Counted from the first letter of the stretch, positions 7,743-14,495 are shown. The stretch is DNA of 17,955 nucleotides from JAATFY01 sp049276515 (GCA_049276515.1 JBASWO010000015.1:1-17955), one strand, 5' to 3'. Made by a program: numbers and translations. The notes: generated by a model not told the origin, from the sequence alone.

Positions 7743-7757
7743 GAGGAGAGTAGGGGA

Positions 7758-8630
7758 ATGGCAAAAGGTCATTTAGTGCGCAGAGCGGGTGGCTGGGTCA
7801 TTACATTGATCCTCGCCTATGTCGTCTTTATCGTGGCGCTCGGCTTGATGCAGAAAAAACTTATGTATTTTCCGGATCCAACGCGTTTTGTTCCTAACGA
7901 ATGGGCTCTACGAGAATTGGAGCCTCTGCAAGCTAAGACAGAAGATGGTTTGACTATCACAAGTTGGTATCATCCCGCGCAATCACGCAATAAGTTCACC
8001 ATCCTTTTCTTTCAAGGCAATGCCGGACATCTTGGCTACCGTAATTATAAAGTGCGGCCTTGGTTAGATGCTGGCTATGGCGTCTTGATGGTTGGGTATC
8101 GTGGTTTTGGTAATGCCGGCTCGCCTTCAGAAGAAGGGCTTTATATGGACGCGCAAGCTGCCATTGAGGCGCTGCATAAAATTGGCGTTCCCTATAAAGC
8201 GATGATTTTTTATGGCGAGTCCATGGGCACGGGTGTCGCAACTCAAATGGCTACAGAATATAACGCGTCAGCACTTATTCTTGAATCGCCCTATACGTCC
8301 GTACCAGATGTTGGATCAGACCGGTACCCAATGGTTCCTGTAAAATTTTTATTGCGTGATCAGTATAACTCCATCGATAAGGTCAAGGATGTGCATATGC
8401 CGCTCTTGTTATTGCATGGAGAGCTTGATCAGGTTGTGCCTGTTAAGTTTGGAAAAAAACTTTTTGAAGCTGCGAATGAGCCCAAACAGGCAGAATATGT
8501 TTCTGACTCTGGGCATAATGATGTTTACACTTTGAAGGTGCAGCAAGTCATTTTGACCTTCCTTGGTAAATTGCCAACCGATGCTCTTTTGGAGAATAAG
8601 CCAGAAGAAGCAACTAAGACTGAGCCATGA
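7758..8630 (+). CDS. Membrane-anchored alpha/beta hydrolase (BEM46/YfhR-like)
   Basis: This 290-residue protein has an N-terminal membrane anchor (about residues 13-31) followed by an alpha/beta hydrolase domain. The catalytic triad is visible: nucleophile S155 in GESMGTG, D224 in HGELDQVVP and H253 in SGHND. The FFQGNAGHLGYR segment supplies the oxyanion loop, and VGYRGFGNAGSPSEEG is characteristic of the BEM46/ABHD13-17 group. Members act as thioesterases or lipases, often on acylated or membrane-linked substrates; the substrate here is unknown. A purine-rich ribosome site (AGGAGAGTAGGGGA) leads directly to the ATG at 7758, 15 bases after msbA. The stop overlaps the next gene by four bases, so msbA, this gene and the DUF192 gene probably form an operon. 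Confidence 0.87.
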   Translation: MAKGHLVRRAGGWVITLILAYVVFIVALGLMQKKLMYFPDPTRFVPNEWALRELEPLQAKTEDGLTITSWYHPAQSRNKFTILFFQGNAGHLGYRNYKVRPWLDAGYGVLMVGYRGFGNAGSPSEEGLYMDAQAAIEALHKIGVPYKAMIFYGESMGTGVATQMATEYNASALILESPYTSVPDVGSDRYPMVPVKFLLRDQYNSIDKVKDVHMPLLLLHGELDQVVPVKFGKKLFEAANEPKQAEYVSDSGHNDVYTLKVQQVILTFLGKLPTDALLENKPEEATKTEP

Positions 8631-9145
8631 AATTCTCTCTATCAGCGCTACATATCAAAACAGCGCTGATCGCGTTGGTGGTAATTGTTGTTGCTATTTG
8701 CCTTTCTCTTTATGAGCCACCTTTAAACCCTGAATCTGTTCCAAGCTTTACCCAATCAAGTTTGGCCATTCAGAAGTCAGGGAAGGGGAAACAACTCATC
8801 CCCTATGCTGTCGAGGTGGCGACAACACCTGAGCAACACGCCTATGGCGTTATGTATCGGCAAACTTTACCAGCCGATACGGGTATGATTTTTATTTATG
8901 AGCCTGATCAAAAGGTCAGTATGTGGATGAAGAATACCTATATTCCACTCGATCTACTTTTTGTTCGGCATGACGGGGTCATCGTCAAAATCACAACCAA
9001 CACCACACCCCACGACCTGACGCCTTTAGCCTCTGATGAGCCCATTCGAGCCGTGATAGAGGTCAATGCCGGCGATGTTGAAAAACATGGCTTTAAAACC
9101 GGTGATAAAGTGCTGTTTTCAGCCTTTTCTGGGACTTCCAAATAG
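8627..9145 (+). CDS. DUF192 family protein, membrane-anchored or exported
   Basis: This 172-residue protein has an N-terminal hydrophobic segment (about residues 13-28) followed by a DUF192 domain. The recognisable blocks are TPEQHAYGVMYRQTLPADTGMIF, MWMKNTYIPLDLLFV and the C-terminal VIEVNAGDVEKHGFKTGDKV. The domain is a small beta fold of unconfirmed function found across bacteria and archaea, often envelope-linked. The start ATG overlaps the hydrolase stop as ATGA, and no separate ribosome site is evident, so translation is probably coupled. The protein would sit in the periplasm, tethered by its N terminus. It ends in TAG about 60 bases before tRNA-Pro. Confidence 0.88.
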   Translation: MKFSLSALHIKTALIALVVIVVAICLSLYEPPLNPESVPSFTQSSLAIQKSGKGKQLIPYAVEVATTPEQHAYGVMYRQTLPADTGMIFIYEPDQKVSMWMKNTYIPLDLLFVRHDGVIVKITTNTTPHDLTPLASDEPIRAVIEVNAGDVEKHGFKTGDKVLFSAFSGTSK

Positions 9146-9168
9146 GCTTTTGAAAGCATAAGTTTCAG

Positions 9169-9197
9169 TTGCTGTTGGGCCCAGATTCCAGTATTTC
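9169..9197 (+). promoter_or_regulatory. Candidate promoter of tRNA-Pro
   Basis: TTGCTG (9169-9174) and TATTTC (9192-9197) are 17 bases apart. ATA and then a GC-rich GCCCCG discriminator follow, like the one at tRNA-Lys. The start would be near 9204, just before the mature tRNA. Confidence 0.45.
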
Positions 9198-9207
9198 ATA
9201 GCCCCGT

Positions 9208-9284
<77 letters not shown>

Positions 9285-9323
9285 TTTTTTAAAAAATTAT
9301 TGAACGATTATTTTTGTAAGACA

Positions 9324-10256
9324 ATGAGTGAAACACTATCTCCTGATTATGCGCTGAGCTCAACTCTCGTTGATTGCCCTCTGCCTTATAACTCTGAATA
9401 CAATGACAAAGTTCATTTAACGGCACGTTTATCAAATGCGCCGCATACAGATGCTATCAACAAAGTTTACGCAACGGCACGTGTAGTTGTTGGTAAAAAT
9501 TCGGTTGATATTGATTTAGATAATACCCCGACAGTTGCTCTTAATGATAGTTGGCGTGAAAAATCAGGATTGATCATTCCTACTATTCATGAAGTTCAAG
9601 CGCGACATCTTCCAGGTATTAGCAATATTTCTGGCGGCACTGTTTTGGCAACCGATCATGGGAATAATTTTATCACCTTGCGCCGCGATGTTGGCGCCCC
9701 TAGTTTTGCCGGATATTTGATTGAGCCGTGCGGTCGTTGCGGTGAGGTACCATCAGTCACTATGAATGCTGAATTGGATGAAGAACTCTTTGTGTTAAGA
9801 TCTTTTCACAATGAGTGGAGAATTGTCAGCTTTGTAGATGATCAAAAACCATTGGCTTCATCTGCTTTAATTGAAAGACAGGTGGGCATTTTAAAAAATA
9901 AGCTCATTGACCTTAACTTGGATCCAGAGGCTTTACTCACGCGACCTGTTGAGCCTGTCGCTATGCGGTGGAGTGAGGCGGATTTTAGAGCAGCTAAAGA
10001 AATCACGGTTCGGGTTGGCGATCGTATTCTCGAGCAGTTCAGAGCCATTGCCTGGTTCGATTCTGAAAATAATACTTTAGAAATGCGCCGCTCTATGATT
10101 GTTGAGATGCCTCGCCATGAGATGGATCGAGAAAAAGTGATGATCTTTGATGGCGATGGTTTTGGACGTGCGGTTGTAATGGGCACACGAAAAGCTCTGA
10201 GTGCTGAGCCCTGTACACCATTCCTAAAGCGCTATTTAACTCAAAATCTTGGCTAG
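9324..10256 (+). CDS. Nudix-like protein with a degenerate Nudix box
   Basis: This is a 310-residue cytosolic protein. Its middle resembles a Nudix hydrolase: an FITLRRDVGAPSFAGYLIEP lead-in, then a box-like segment at residues 136-155. Against the pattern G-x5-E-x7-R-E-U-x-E-E-x-G-U, the spacing E141-x7-A149-E150-L151-x-E153-E154 is exact and the metal-binding glutamates remain. However, the first Gly is Pro135, the Arg is A149, and the late Gly is Phe. A CGRC motif (136-139) lies in the same loop. The enzyme may be inactive, altered in substrate or only Nudix-like. The ATG at 9324 is chosen; the longer frame from 9270 would begin inside tRNA-Pro. The ribosome site is weak (TAAG), and the gene may be read through from the tRNA. 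It ends in TAG. Confidence 0.65.
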   Translation: MSETLSPDYALSSTLVDCPLPYNSEYNDKVHLTARLSNAPHTDAINKVYATARVVVGKNSVDIDLDNTPTVALNDSWREKSGLIIPTIHEVQARHLPGISNISGGTVLATDHGNNFITLRRDVGAPSFAGYLIEPCGRCGEVPSVTMNAELDEELFVLRSFHNEWRIVSFVDDQKPLASSALIERQVGILKNKLIDLNLDPEALLTRPVEPVAMRWSEADFRAAKEITVRVGDRILEQFRAIAWFDSENNTLEMRRSMIVEMPRHEMDREKVMIFDGDGFGRAVVMGTRKALSAEPCTPFLKRYLTQNLG

Positions 10257-10273
10257 ACGAAAACAGCGCACAA

Positions 10274-10304
10274 GGCTAATCCTTATAGTCTAAGGATTGG
10301 AGCC
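10274..10304 (+). promoter_or_regulatory. Hairpin covering the ribosome site of the NDUFS4-like gene
   Basis: AATCCTTA (10278-10285) and TAAGGATT (10291-10298) are perfectly complementary around a five-base loop. The stem extends outward by GGCT (10274-10277) pairing with AGCC (10301-10304) across a two-base GG bulge. The bulge and AG form the GGAG ribosome site (10299-10302), five bases before the ATG. It could modulate translation, or be a protein-binding palindrome. Confidence 0.5.
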
Positions 10305-10307
10305 TAT

Positions 10308-10631
10308 ATGCGTGTACGAATTTACCGCCCCGCCAAATCAGCTATGCAAGCTGGTCGCGCCAACAGCATAGAATGGTTGTTAGAGCCAGAATTGCTAACA
10401 GCGCGCACGCCTGAGCCTCTTATGGGTTGGGCGAGTGCAGGGGATACATTAAATGAGCTGCAAAGACGCCTTCGCTTTGGATGTGAAGAAGAAGCCGTCG
10501 CTTTTGCCAAAAAAAATGGCTGGGAATACACGGTTGAGCAACCAGCCGAGCGTCGGATTAAACCTCGTAATTATCTCGATAATTTCCGGATTGTCCGTCC
10601 CGAAGATGAAGAAAGACAGCGTTCTAATTAA
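10308..10631 (+). CDS. NDUFS4-like complex I accessory subunit (ETC complex I subunit family)
   Basis: This 107-residue protein belongs to the family of the mitochondrial 18-kDa complex I subunit NDUFS4, found in alphaproteobacteria as a supernumerary NADH:quinone oxidoreductase subunit. The family pattern is clear: an RIYRPAKSAMQAGRA opening, W24 in the IEWLLEPE segment, GWASAGDT, LRFGCEEEAVAFAKKNGWEYTV and a basic tail (RIKPRNYLDNF). It would bind the peripheral arm of complex I on the cytosolic side of the inner membrane. The main nuo genes are not in this window. The ATG at 10308 has GGAG five bases upstream, inside a hairpin. Length and motifs match the family, and this gene is good evidence for an alphaproteobacterial source. 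Confidence 0.9.
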   Translation: MRVRIYRPAKSAMQAGRANSIEWLLEPELLTARTPEPLMGWASAGDTLNELQRRLRFGCEEEAVAFAKKNGWEYTVEQPAERRIKPRNYLDNFRIVRPEDEERQRSN

Positions 10632-10636
10632 TTAAA

Positions 10637-10669
10637 CAGCGTGGAAACGAATTTTTAGCTTCCACGTTG
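10637..10669 (+). other. Strong hairpin between the NDUFS4-like gene and tRNA-Arg
   Basis: CAGCGTGGAA (10637-10646) pairs with TTCCACGTTG (10660-10669), ten base pairs with one G-T, around a 13-base loop. No T-tract follows, so it is an atypical terminator at best. It probably ends or stabilises the NDUFS4-like messenger, six bases after its stop. Confidence 0.45.
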
Positions 10670-10684
10670 GATGATAGCCCTCAC

Positions 10685-10761
10685 GTGCCCGTAGCTCAGT
10701 TGGATAGAGCATCCGCCTTCTAAGCGGCAGGTCGAAGGTTCGAATCCTTTCGGGCACGCCA
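10685..10761 (+). tRNA. tRNA-Arg (anticodon UCU)
   Basis: The acceptor GTGCCCG pairs with CGGGCAC, followed by discriminator G and encoded CCA. The D arm is GCTC/GAGC. The anticodon loop CTTCTAA gives TCT. The anticodon stem TCCGC/GCGGC has a T-C mismatch at its outer pair, and the T stem GAAGG/CCTTT has a G-T closing pair. Otherwise it is a normal 77-base tRNA. GCCCTC (10677-10682) lies just upstream, like the other two tRNA leaders. A weak -10-like GATGAT precedes it. Confidence 0.94.
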
Positions 10762-10763
10762 TC

Positions 10764-11561
10764 TTATGCAGCTAAACCTTCGCCTTTTGGCTCTTGCCTG
10801 CGGCGAGTAGGTCTATGAGGTCCGCCATCAATCTGTTGCGAGATTTTGGCATCACTTTCTTTCTTGCGGGATGTTTTAATTTCGTCGACGATGAATTCCA
10901 AGTCTTCGATATCAAGTTTTTGTAGCTCTTTTTCTACAAATGTTTTGGCGTGAGCATAAAAAGCTCCATTTTTTGTTACCTCAATTATCGGTGTTTTGGG
11001 ATCAAGGCCCATAAGTTTCATGGTTGGGGCAAAAATTTTGTCATATGCGCCTTGTGCTGATGGTTGTGAGGTCCAAAACAAGTCGGTTTCTTTGCCGACT
11101 ATGCGGTTGGCAACATTTCGACCAGCAAGGACTCCAAACATGGCGCCAATTGCACTACATGTTCCAGCAAAACCCAAGCCACCATCTAAACTGACTGCTC
11201 CAAGTACAATAAAGGGCGATGCTACTATGGCTGCTGGCACTAACCCACAGGCAGCTCCAAGGGCCGTAGCAAGAACCATGGGGCCCGCAATACAGCCGAC
11301 TGTTAAGGCCACCCCTTTAAAGGCCCTTTCAATCGGTTTCAATTTCATCAATAAAGCCTCGGGCATATTTCTTGGAATTTTTGGATTTTGAATTTGTTGC
11401 CAATTAACATAACGATCAGAATCCCAGTTCCGAAACTTGGCTTTCATATATCCTTGTACGGCATGCTTTGGTGTGGATGTGTTTATGACTTTTAAAAGGC
11501 CATCACGTTTGGCCATTAATTCTAATAACTGTGGTGTTGAAATTGAGACCGTCTCGCTCAT
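10764..11561 (-). CDS. Unknown protein with a Gly/Ala-rich hydrophobic centre
   Basis: I do not recognise this 265-residue protein. The N-terminal 80 residues are polar and helical. Residues 82-147 form a long hydrophobic stretch rich in Gly and Ala (for example VGCIAGPMVLATALGAACG and GFAGTCSAIGAMFGVLAG), which could be two or three membrane helices or a glycine-zipper hairpin. The C-terminal third is charged and helical, ending in a basic, Arg/Pro-rich tail. The ATG at 11561 is chosen because GGAGGG (11566-11571 on the complement) lies directly upstream; the longer frame to 11609 begins before that ribosome site. A CRP-like palindrome lies 58 bases upstream. The stop is 2 bases from tRNA-Arg. 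An inner-membrane protein is likely; a membrane-inserting effector is conceivable but unsupported. Confidence 0.75.
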   Translation of the reverse strand: MSETVSISTPQLLELMAKRDGLLKVINTSTPKHAVQGYMKAKFRNWDSDRYVNWQQIQNPKIPRNMPEALLMKLKPIERAFKGVALTVGCIAGPMVLATALGAACGLVPAAIVASPFIVLGAVSLDGGLGFAGTCSAIGAMFGVLAGRNVANRIVGKETDLFWTSQPSAQGAYDKIFAPTMKLMGLDPKTPIIEVTKNGAFYAHAKTFVEKELQKLDIEDLEFIVDEIKTSRKKESDAKISQQIDGGPHRPTRRRQEPKGEGLAA

Positions 11562-11619
11562 ATCGCCCTCCATCACTTTTTTATCTTGATGTAAGGCTAG
11601 CATGATCAATTTATTTTCA

Positions 11620-11639
11620 TTTGTGAGTTAGTTCACAAA
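11620..11639. promoter_or_regulatory. CRP-like palindrome, TGTGA-N6-TCACA
   Basis: TTTGTGA and TCACAAA are perfectly complementary arms around six bases, matching the CRP/FNR-superfamily operator TGTGA-N6-TCACA at every core position. It lies upstream of the minus-strand gene starting at 11561. On that strand a candidate promoter, TTGTGA-N17-AATAAA, would place the palindrome over the -35 region. Confidence 0.6.
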
Positions 11640-11652
11640 GATTTGATGATTA

Positions 11653-11669
11653 AGCAAAATGATTTTGCT
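11653..11669. repeat. Perfect AT-rich inverted repeat
   Basis: AGCAAAAT and ATTTTGCT flank a single G, making a 17-base palindrome. It lies between the two minus-strand unknown genes, 14 bases from the CRP-like site. It could be a second operator or part of the 3' end of the upstream gene. It lacks the GC-rich stem of a terminator. Confidence 0.4.
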
Positions 11670-11717
11670 ACTCCGCTTGTTGTGGCAAGTCAGCTTAATG
11701 ACACTCTTCTTTTGGTA

Positions 11718-12548
11718 TCAAAAAGCGGGAGCAAAAGTAGGCATGTTGAGGCGCCACAAAGATCCTCTGACCGGTTTCGTGCTTTGCTGGGCAGATTTCT
11801 TCTCTAAGGCTCCAGCAACTACCCCCATCTTCTGGCCAATAAGCTTGCGATTATCAAGATGACCAATGGCACTTCTTATATTGCTAAGCCAAACAATATG
11901 TTCACGAGGCGCTTCATTCTTGTCAGCGATGGCTTTGGTTTCTGTTTTCAATGAATAAAGACCAATAAGCCATTTGCCTTCTTGGGTGTCGGCTTTGCTG
12001 CCAAGAGTTTCCCTCATTGCTTCACCGACCTCTTTTCCGTTACGCACCTTTTCCAGATAGTTCATCATCATGGTTCCGGCACGCGAAGGATCGATTTCAT
12101 AAAAGCGGCTATACAATAAGGTTGCCGCGCGGCTCGAGGCTGTTTCAGCAATTCTGAACTGATTGTTGATACGTTCAATATCCTGCAGCAGGCTGTTGCG
12201 TTCGACGGAGTCTTCAACTAGATGATCATATTTAAATTCAGATTCAAAAATTTGTGGAGCCGTTCGTGCTGATGCATTACCAAGTGCATAGCTTGTCGCC
12301 ATACCAGTCGATTCAAAAACGAGGCGCTTATGCTTTACAAACGCATCCACCACTTCTGAATAAAGTTCGGCGCGAGAATAATTGCCAGATGTGAAGCGTT
12401 CATTCTTTCTAAGGCCGCGCTCGAAAGCTTTCTTTTGCTTATTGAATGCTGGTAAAAATTCTTGCCTGGCTTTAACAACTACGTCTCTCAGCGCTGCATC
12501 GCCTGGCAGGCAAATTTCACGAATAGCGGCTAAAATATTAAATTTCAT
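11718..12548 (-). CDS. Unknown helical, charged protein
   Basis: I do not recognise this 276-residue protein. It has no signal peptide or membrane segment and reads as mostly alpha-helical, with dense Lys/Arg/Glu (for example RQEFLPAFNKQKKAFERGLRKNERF) and a possible coiled region around residues 112-140. The C terminus turns hydrophobic and aromatic (SLWRLNMPTFAPAF). No catalytic motif is evident. The ATG at 12548 is preceded by AGGGG with about 6 bases spacing. The gene lies upstream of the other orphan on the same strand, but a 156-base gap with two palindromes separates them, so they may be transcribed separately. Codon use looks like that of the neighbours. A cytosolic protein is likely. 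Confidence 0.72.
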   Translation of the reverse strand: MKFNILAAIREICLPGDAALRDVVVKARQEFLPAFNKQKKAFERGLRKNERFTSGNYSRAELYSEVVDAFVKHKRLVFESTGMATSYALGNASARTAPQIFESEFKYDHLVEDSVERNSLLQDIERINNQFRIAETASSRAATLLYSRFYEIDPSRAGTMMMNYLEKVRNGKEVGEAMRETLGSKADTQEGKWLIGLYSLKTETKAIADKNEAPREHIVWLSNIRSAIGHLDNRKLIGQKMGVVAGALEKKSAQQSTKPVRGSLWRLNMPTFAPAF

Positions 12549-12647
12549 ATGGCACCCCTTAAATAAAGTAGTGTCTCTCGTCTCTATGGATATATTCGTG
12601 AAAATTGGGGCGAAGGTTACAGGCGACTCATCGCTCTAAGCCCTTTA

Positions 12648-12665
12648 AATACTTAGATAAGTATT
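12648..12665. repeat. Perfect inverted repeat between divergent genes
   Basis: AATACTTA and TAAGTATT are exactly complementary around GA. The 18-base palindrome lies in the 175-base gap between the divergent orphan gene (12548) and the GAF-GGDEF gene (12724), a likely operator position. I see no clear promoter hexamers beside it. Confidence 0.4.
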
Positions 12666-12723
12666 CTTTTAATCTTTCCTTGGCATAGTTCTTTTCCTGT
12701 CGTCATGGTTGGTGGGTTCCTGC

Positions 12724-13728
12724 ATGTTTTCCAAAGATATAGAAAAGGAAAGTCAACGTCTCTCGGCGCTCCATAATTATGGGCTTCTCGACAGTCCCGC
12801 CGAAGAAGCTTTCGATTGTATTACGCGCTTAGCGCGTGCTGCCTTAGATGTTCCAATCTCACTCATCACGCTCATTGATCGCGATCGTCAATGGTTTAAA
12901 TCTCGGCAAGGTGTTCGCTTACAGGAAACGCCACGCGATATTTCTTTCTGTGATCGTACGATCGAAAATAATAATCAGCCTTTGAATATTCCAGATTTAC
13001 GTAAGGACAGTTATTTTGGATCTAACCCTATGGTAAAGGGTTTTCCTTTCCTGCGCTTCTATTGCGGTATGCCCTTACGGACAAAAGATGGATTTAATTT
13101 AGGATCCCTCTGTGTCTTGGGCTATCGCCCACGTAAATTAAAAGATCAGGAATTGGCCATTTTGGCGGATCTCGCACGCCTTACGCTTGATGAAATTGAA
13201 TTGCGTCATATTACTGATGTGGATTATTTGACGGGTCTAGCTAGTCACCGTACTTTTATGAACACCGGCGCAGAAACTATGAAGCAATGCGGCGGTCAAA
13301 ATATGAGTGTGCTCATCTTTGATGTAGATCGTATTAAAGAAATTACCCAGAAATATGGGCCTTCAGCTGGTGATATGCTGACCCAAAAGATAGCCGAGCG
13401 CTGTCGTCCCCTGTTTACAGATAAAAACGCTTTTGCGCGCGCTAGTGGACGGTTCGCTGTTCTTTTACCTAATACCAATGTTGGTGTGGCGCAAAAAATG
13501 GCGAATGAGATCGCGGCGGTCGTTGATACGATTGATGGTCCTGGCGAGGGCGCTGAGGGTAAACTTTCCTGCCGCTTTGGCGTGGCTGAACTGACGCCAC
13601 ATGATAAAGATTTTCGCTTTTTCTATAATCGCGCAGAAATCAGTTTACAAAAATCGCAACCTCATACGGCCTTTACAACAACAGCGACTGGCGATGACAT
13701 GCAAGCCAGTTACAGTTACGGCCAATAA
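12724..13728 (+). CDS. GAF-GGDEF protein with a degenerate GGDEF motif
   Basis: This 334-residue protein has an N-terminal GAF sensory domain (about residues 20-150, with ISLITLIDRDRQWFKSRQG and FYCGMPLRTKDGFNLGSLCV). A C-terminal GGDEF domain follows (about 165-320), starting with DYLTGL at 167-172. Diguanylate cyclases make c-di-GMP, but the signature is ASGRF (240-244) instead of GGDEF, losing both glycines' context and the acidic pair. The metal-binding region keeps D200 (FDVDR) but lacks the usual Phe-Lys-x-x-Asn-Asp. It is therefore probably catalytically inactive, acting as a ligand-binding or structural sensor. The ATG at 12724 has GGTGGG about 7 bases upstream; TTG 12709 and GTG 12712 are alternatives. 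It has no membrane segment and is convergent with the small gene at 13734. Confidence 0.85.
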   Translation: MFSKDIEKESQRLSALHNYGLLDSPAEEAFDCITRLARAALDVPISLITLIDRDRQWFKSRQGVRLQETPRDISFCDRTIENNNQPLNIPDLRKDSYFGSNPMVKGFPFLRFYCGMPLRTKDGFNLGSLCVLGYRPRKLKDQELAILADLARLTLDEIELRHITDVDYLTGLASHRTFMNTGAETMKQCGGQNMSVLIFDVDRIKEITQKYGPSAGDMLTQKIAERCRPLFTDKNAFARASGRFAVLLPNTNVGVAQKMANEIAAVVDTIDGPGEGAEGKLSCRFGVAELTPHDKDFRFFYNRAEISLQKSQPHTAFTTTATGDDMQASYSYGQ

Positions 13729-13733
13729 GAGAT

Positions 13734-13913
13734 TTAGCGTTCGTGAGTTAAGGGGTGGCGTCTTGTAGGATTGGGACGCTCATAGCCATCGGGATGAATG
13801 TCTGGATCGCCATATAAATAGCTAGCGCCATCTTTGTGGGGAGATGGTCTGCGGCGCTCGAGCTCTTCATCTTTATAGTAATCGCCTGGAGGGCGTCTAT
13901 CTTTAATAGGCAT
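13734..13913 (-). CDS. Small charged, proline-rich protein of unknown function
   Basis: This is a 59-residue hydrophilic protein rich in Arg, Asp, Glu and Pro (KDEELERRRPSPHKDGASYL, then GDPDIHPDGYERPNPTRRHP). It has no signal or membrane segment and is probably disordered. The ATG at 13913 has only a weak purine-rich GAAAGA upstream; a TTG at 13919 is in frame. It is convergent with the GAF-GGDEF gene, stops 5 bases apart. I do not recognise the family. Its composition is protein-like rather than frame noise, but it could be spurious. Confidence 0.5.
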   Translation of the reverse strand: MPIKDRRPPGDYYKDEELERRRPSPHKDGASYLYGDPDIHPDGYERPNPTRRHPLTHER

Positions 13914-13948
13914 AATCAATCTTTCAAAATTGCTTTTATATTCAATGA

Positions 13949-14452
13949 TTACTTGGGACCTTGAAAAGATATGCGGCCCTGAACAAAAACAACACGCTTA
14001 TCTCCGCTGCGCCCTCTATCTGGGACTCTGAATTTGTCGGCATTCATAACACCTACAGCAATGGAGGCATTACCTTCCTGAAACCGGGCGCCAATGCCTT
14101 TAATATTCGGGTCGGTTGGAAAAAGCCCTGATTGATTGAAGAGGCTGTCATTGGGTCCGACGATAGACAGCCCCTGAGGCGGTTGTGTGAAGTCCGTTCT
14201 GGCAGCCTCAGATCTCATTGTGGTGTAGCTAGATGAATGGGCTATGCGTGGCAAAAGGGGTGGAGTTGCATCTCGAGCTGGAACAAGAGGTGTAGTGAGA
14301 GGATCAGCTGCTCTAAGAGATTGAGAGCTCACGGCCTGTACAGGACCGGAGATAGTCGGAGTCCTTTGTGCATGAGCTAGGTTTGGCAGCACTGTAAGGG
14401 CAGCGGTAGATGCGAAGGAGGCTAGAAGCGCCTTATTCACAATCGAGTCCAT
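13949..14452 (-). CDS. Exported protein of unknown function
   Basis: This 167-residue protein has a clear Sec signal peptide: a short charged N terminus (K7), a hydrophobic core and AHA at 26-28 as the cleavage site. The mature part is polar and low in complexity, rich in Ser, Pro and Thr for about 90 residues (residues 29-120). A short beta-like C terminus follows (GIGARFQEGNASIAVGVMNA and RVVFVQGRISFQG), suggestive of strands rather than an enzyme. No cysteine or lipobox is seen. The ATG at 14452 is preceded by GGAG with 5 bases spacing. A perfect TATAAT on the complement (14490-14495) could be its -10 element. A periplasmic or outer-membrane-associated role is likely. I do not recognise the family. 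Confidence 0.72.
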   Translation of the reverse strand: MDSIVNKALLASFASTAALTVLPNLAHAQRTPTISGPVQAVSSQSLRAADPLTTPLVPARDATPPLLPRIAHSSSYTTMRSEAARTDFTQPPQGLSIVGPNDSLFNQSGLFPTDPNIKGIGARFQEGNASIAVGVMNADKFRVPDRGRSGDKRVVFVQGRISFQGPK

Positions 14453-14489
14453 TCCTACTCCATTAAAAAATTAGTCTCAGTATGATTCC

Positions 14490-14495
14490 ATTATA
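14490..14495 (-). promoter_or_regulatory. Candidate -10 element of the exported-protein gene
   Basis: On the minus strand this reads TATAAT, a perfect -10 hexamer. It would start transcription near 14483 and leave a leader of about 30 bases. The -35 region (TATTTT at 17 bases) is poor. A small CGTA/TACG palindrome (14497-14506) lies in the spacer. Confidence 0.4.

Noticed and set aside
9842..10186. 114-codon minus-strand frame
   Set aside because: It lies wholly opposite the Nudix-like gene, is Ser/Arg-rich without motifs and has no ribosome site.
10739..10761. Integration site (att) in the 3' end of tRNA-Arg
   Set aside because: I found no second copy of the tRNA 3' end in the window and no integrase; the neighbouring orphan genes alone do not prove insertion.
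10996..11391. 131-codon plus-strand frame
   Set aside because: It is antisense to the Gly/Ala-rich membrane protein gene, has no ribosome site and reads as low-complexity shadow sequence.
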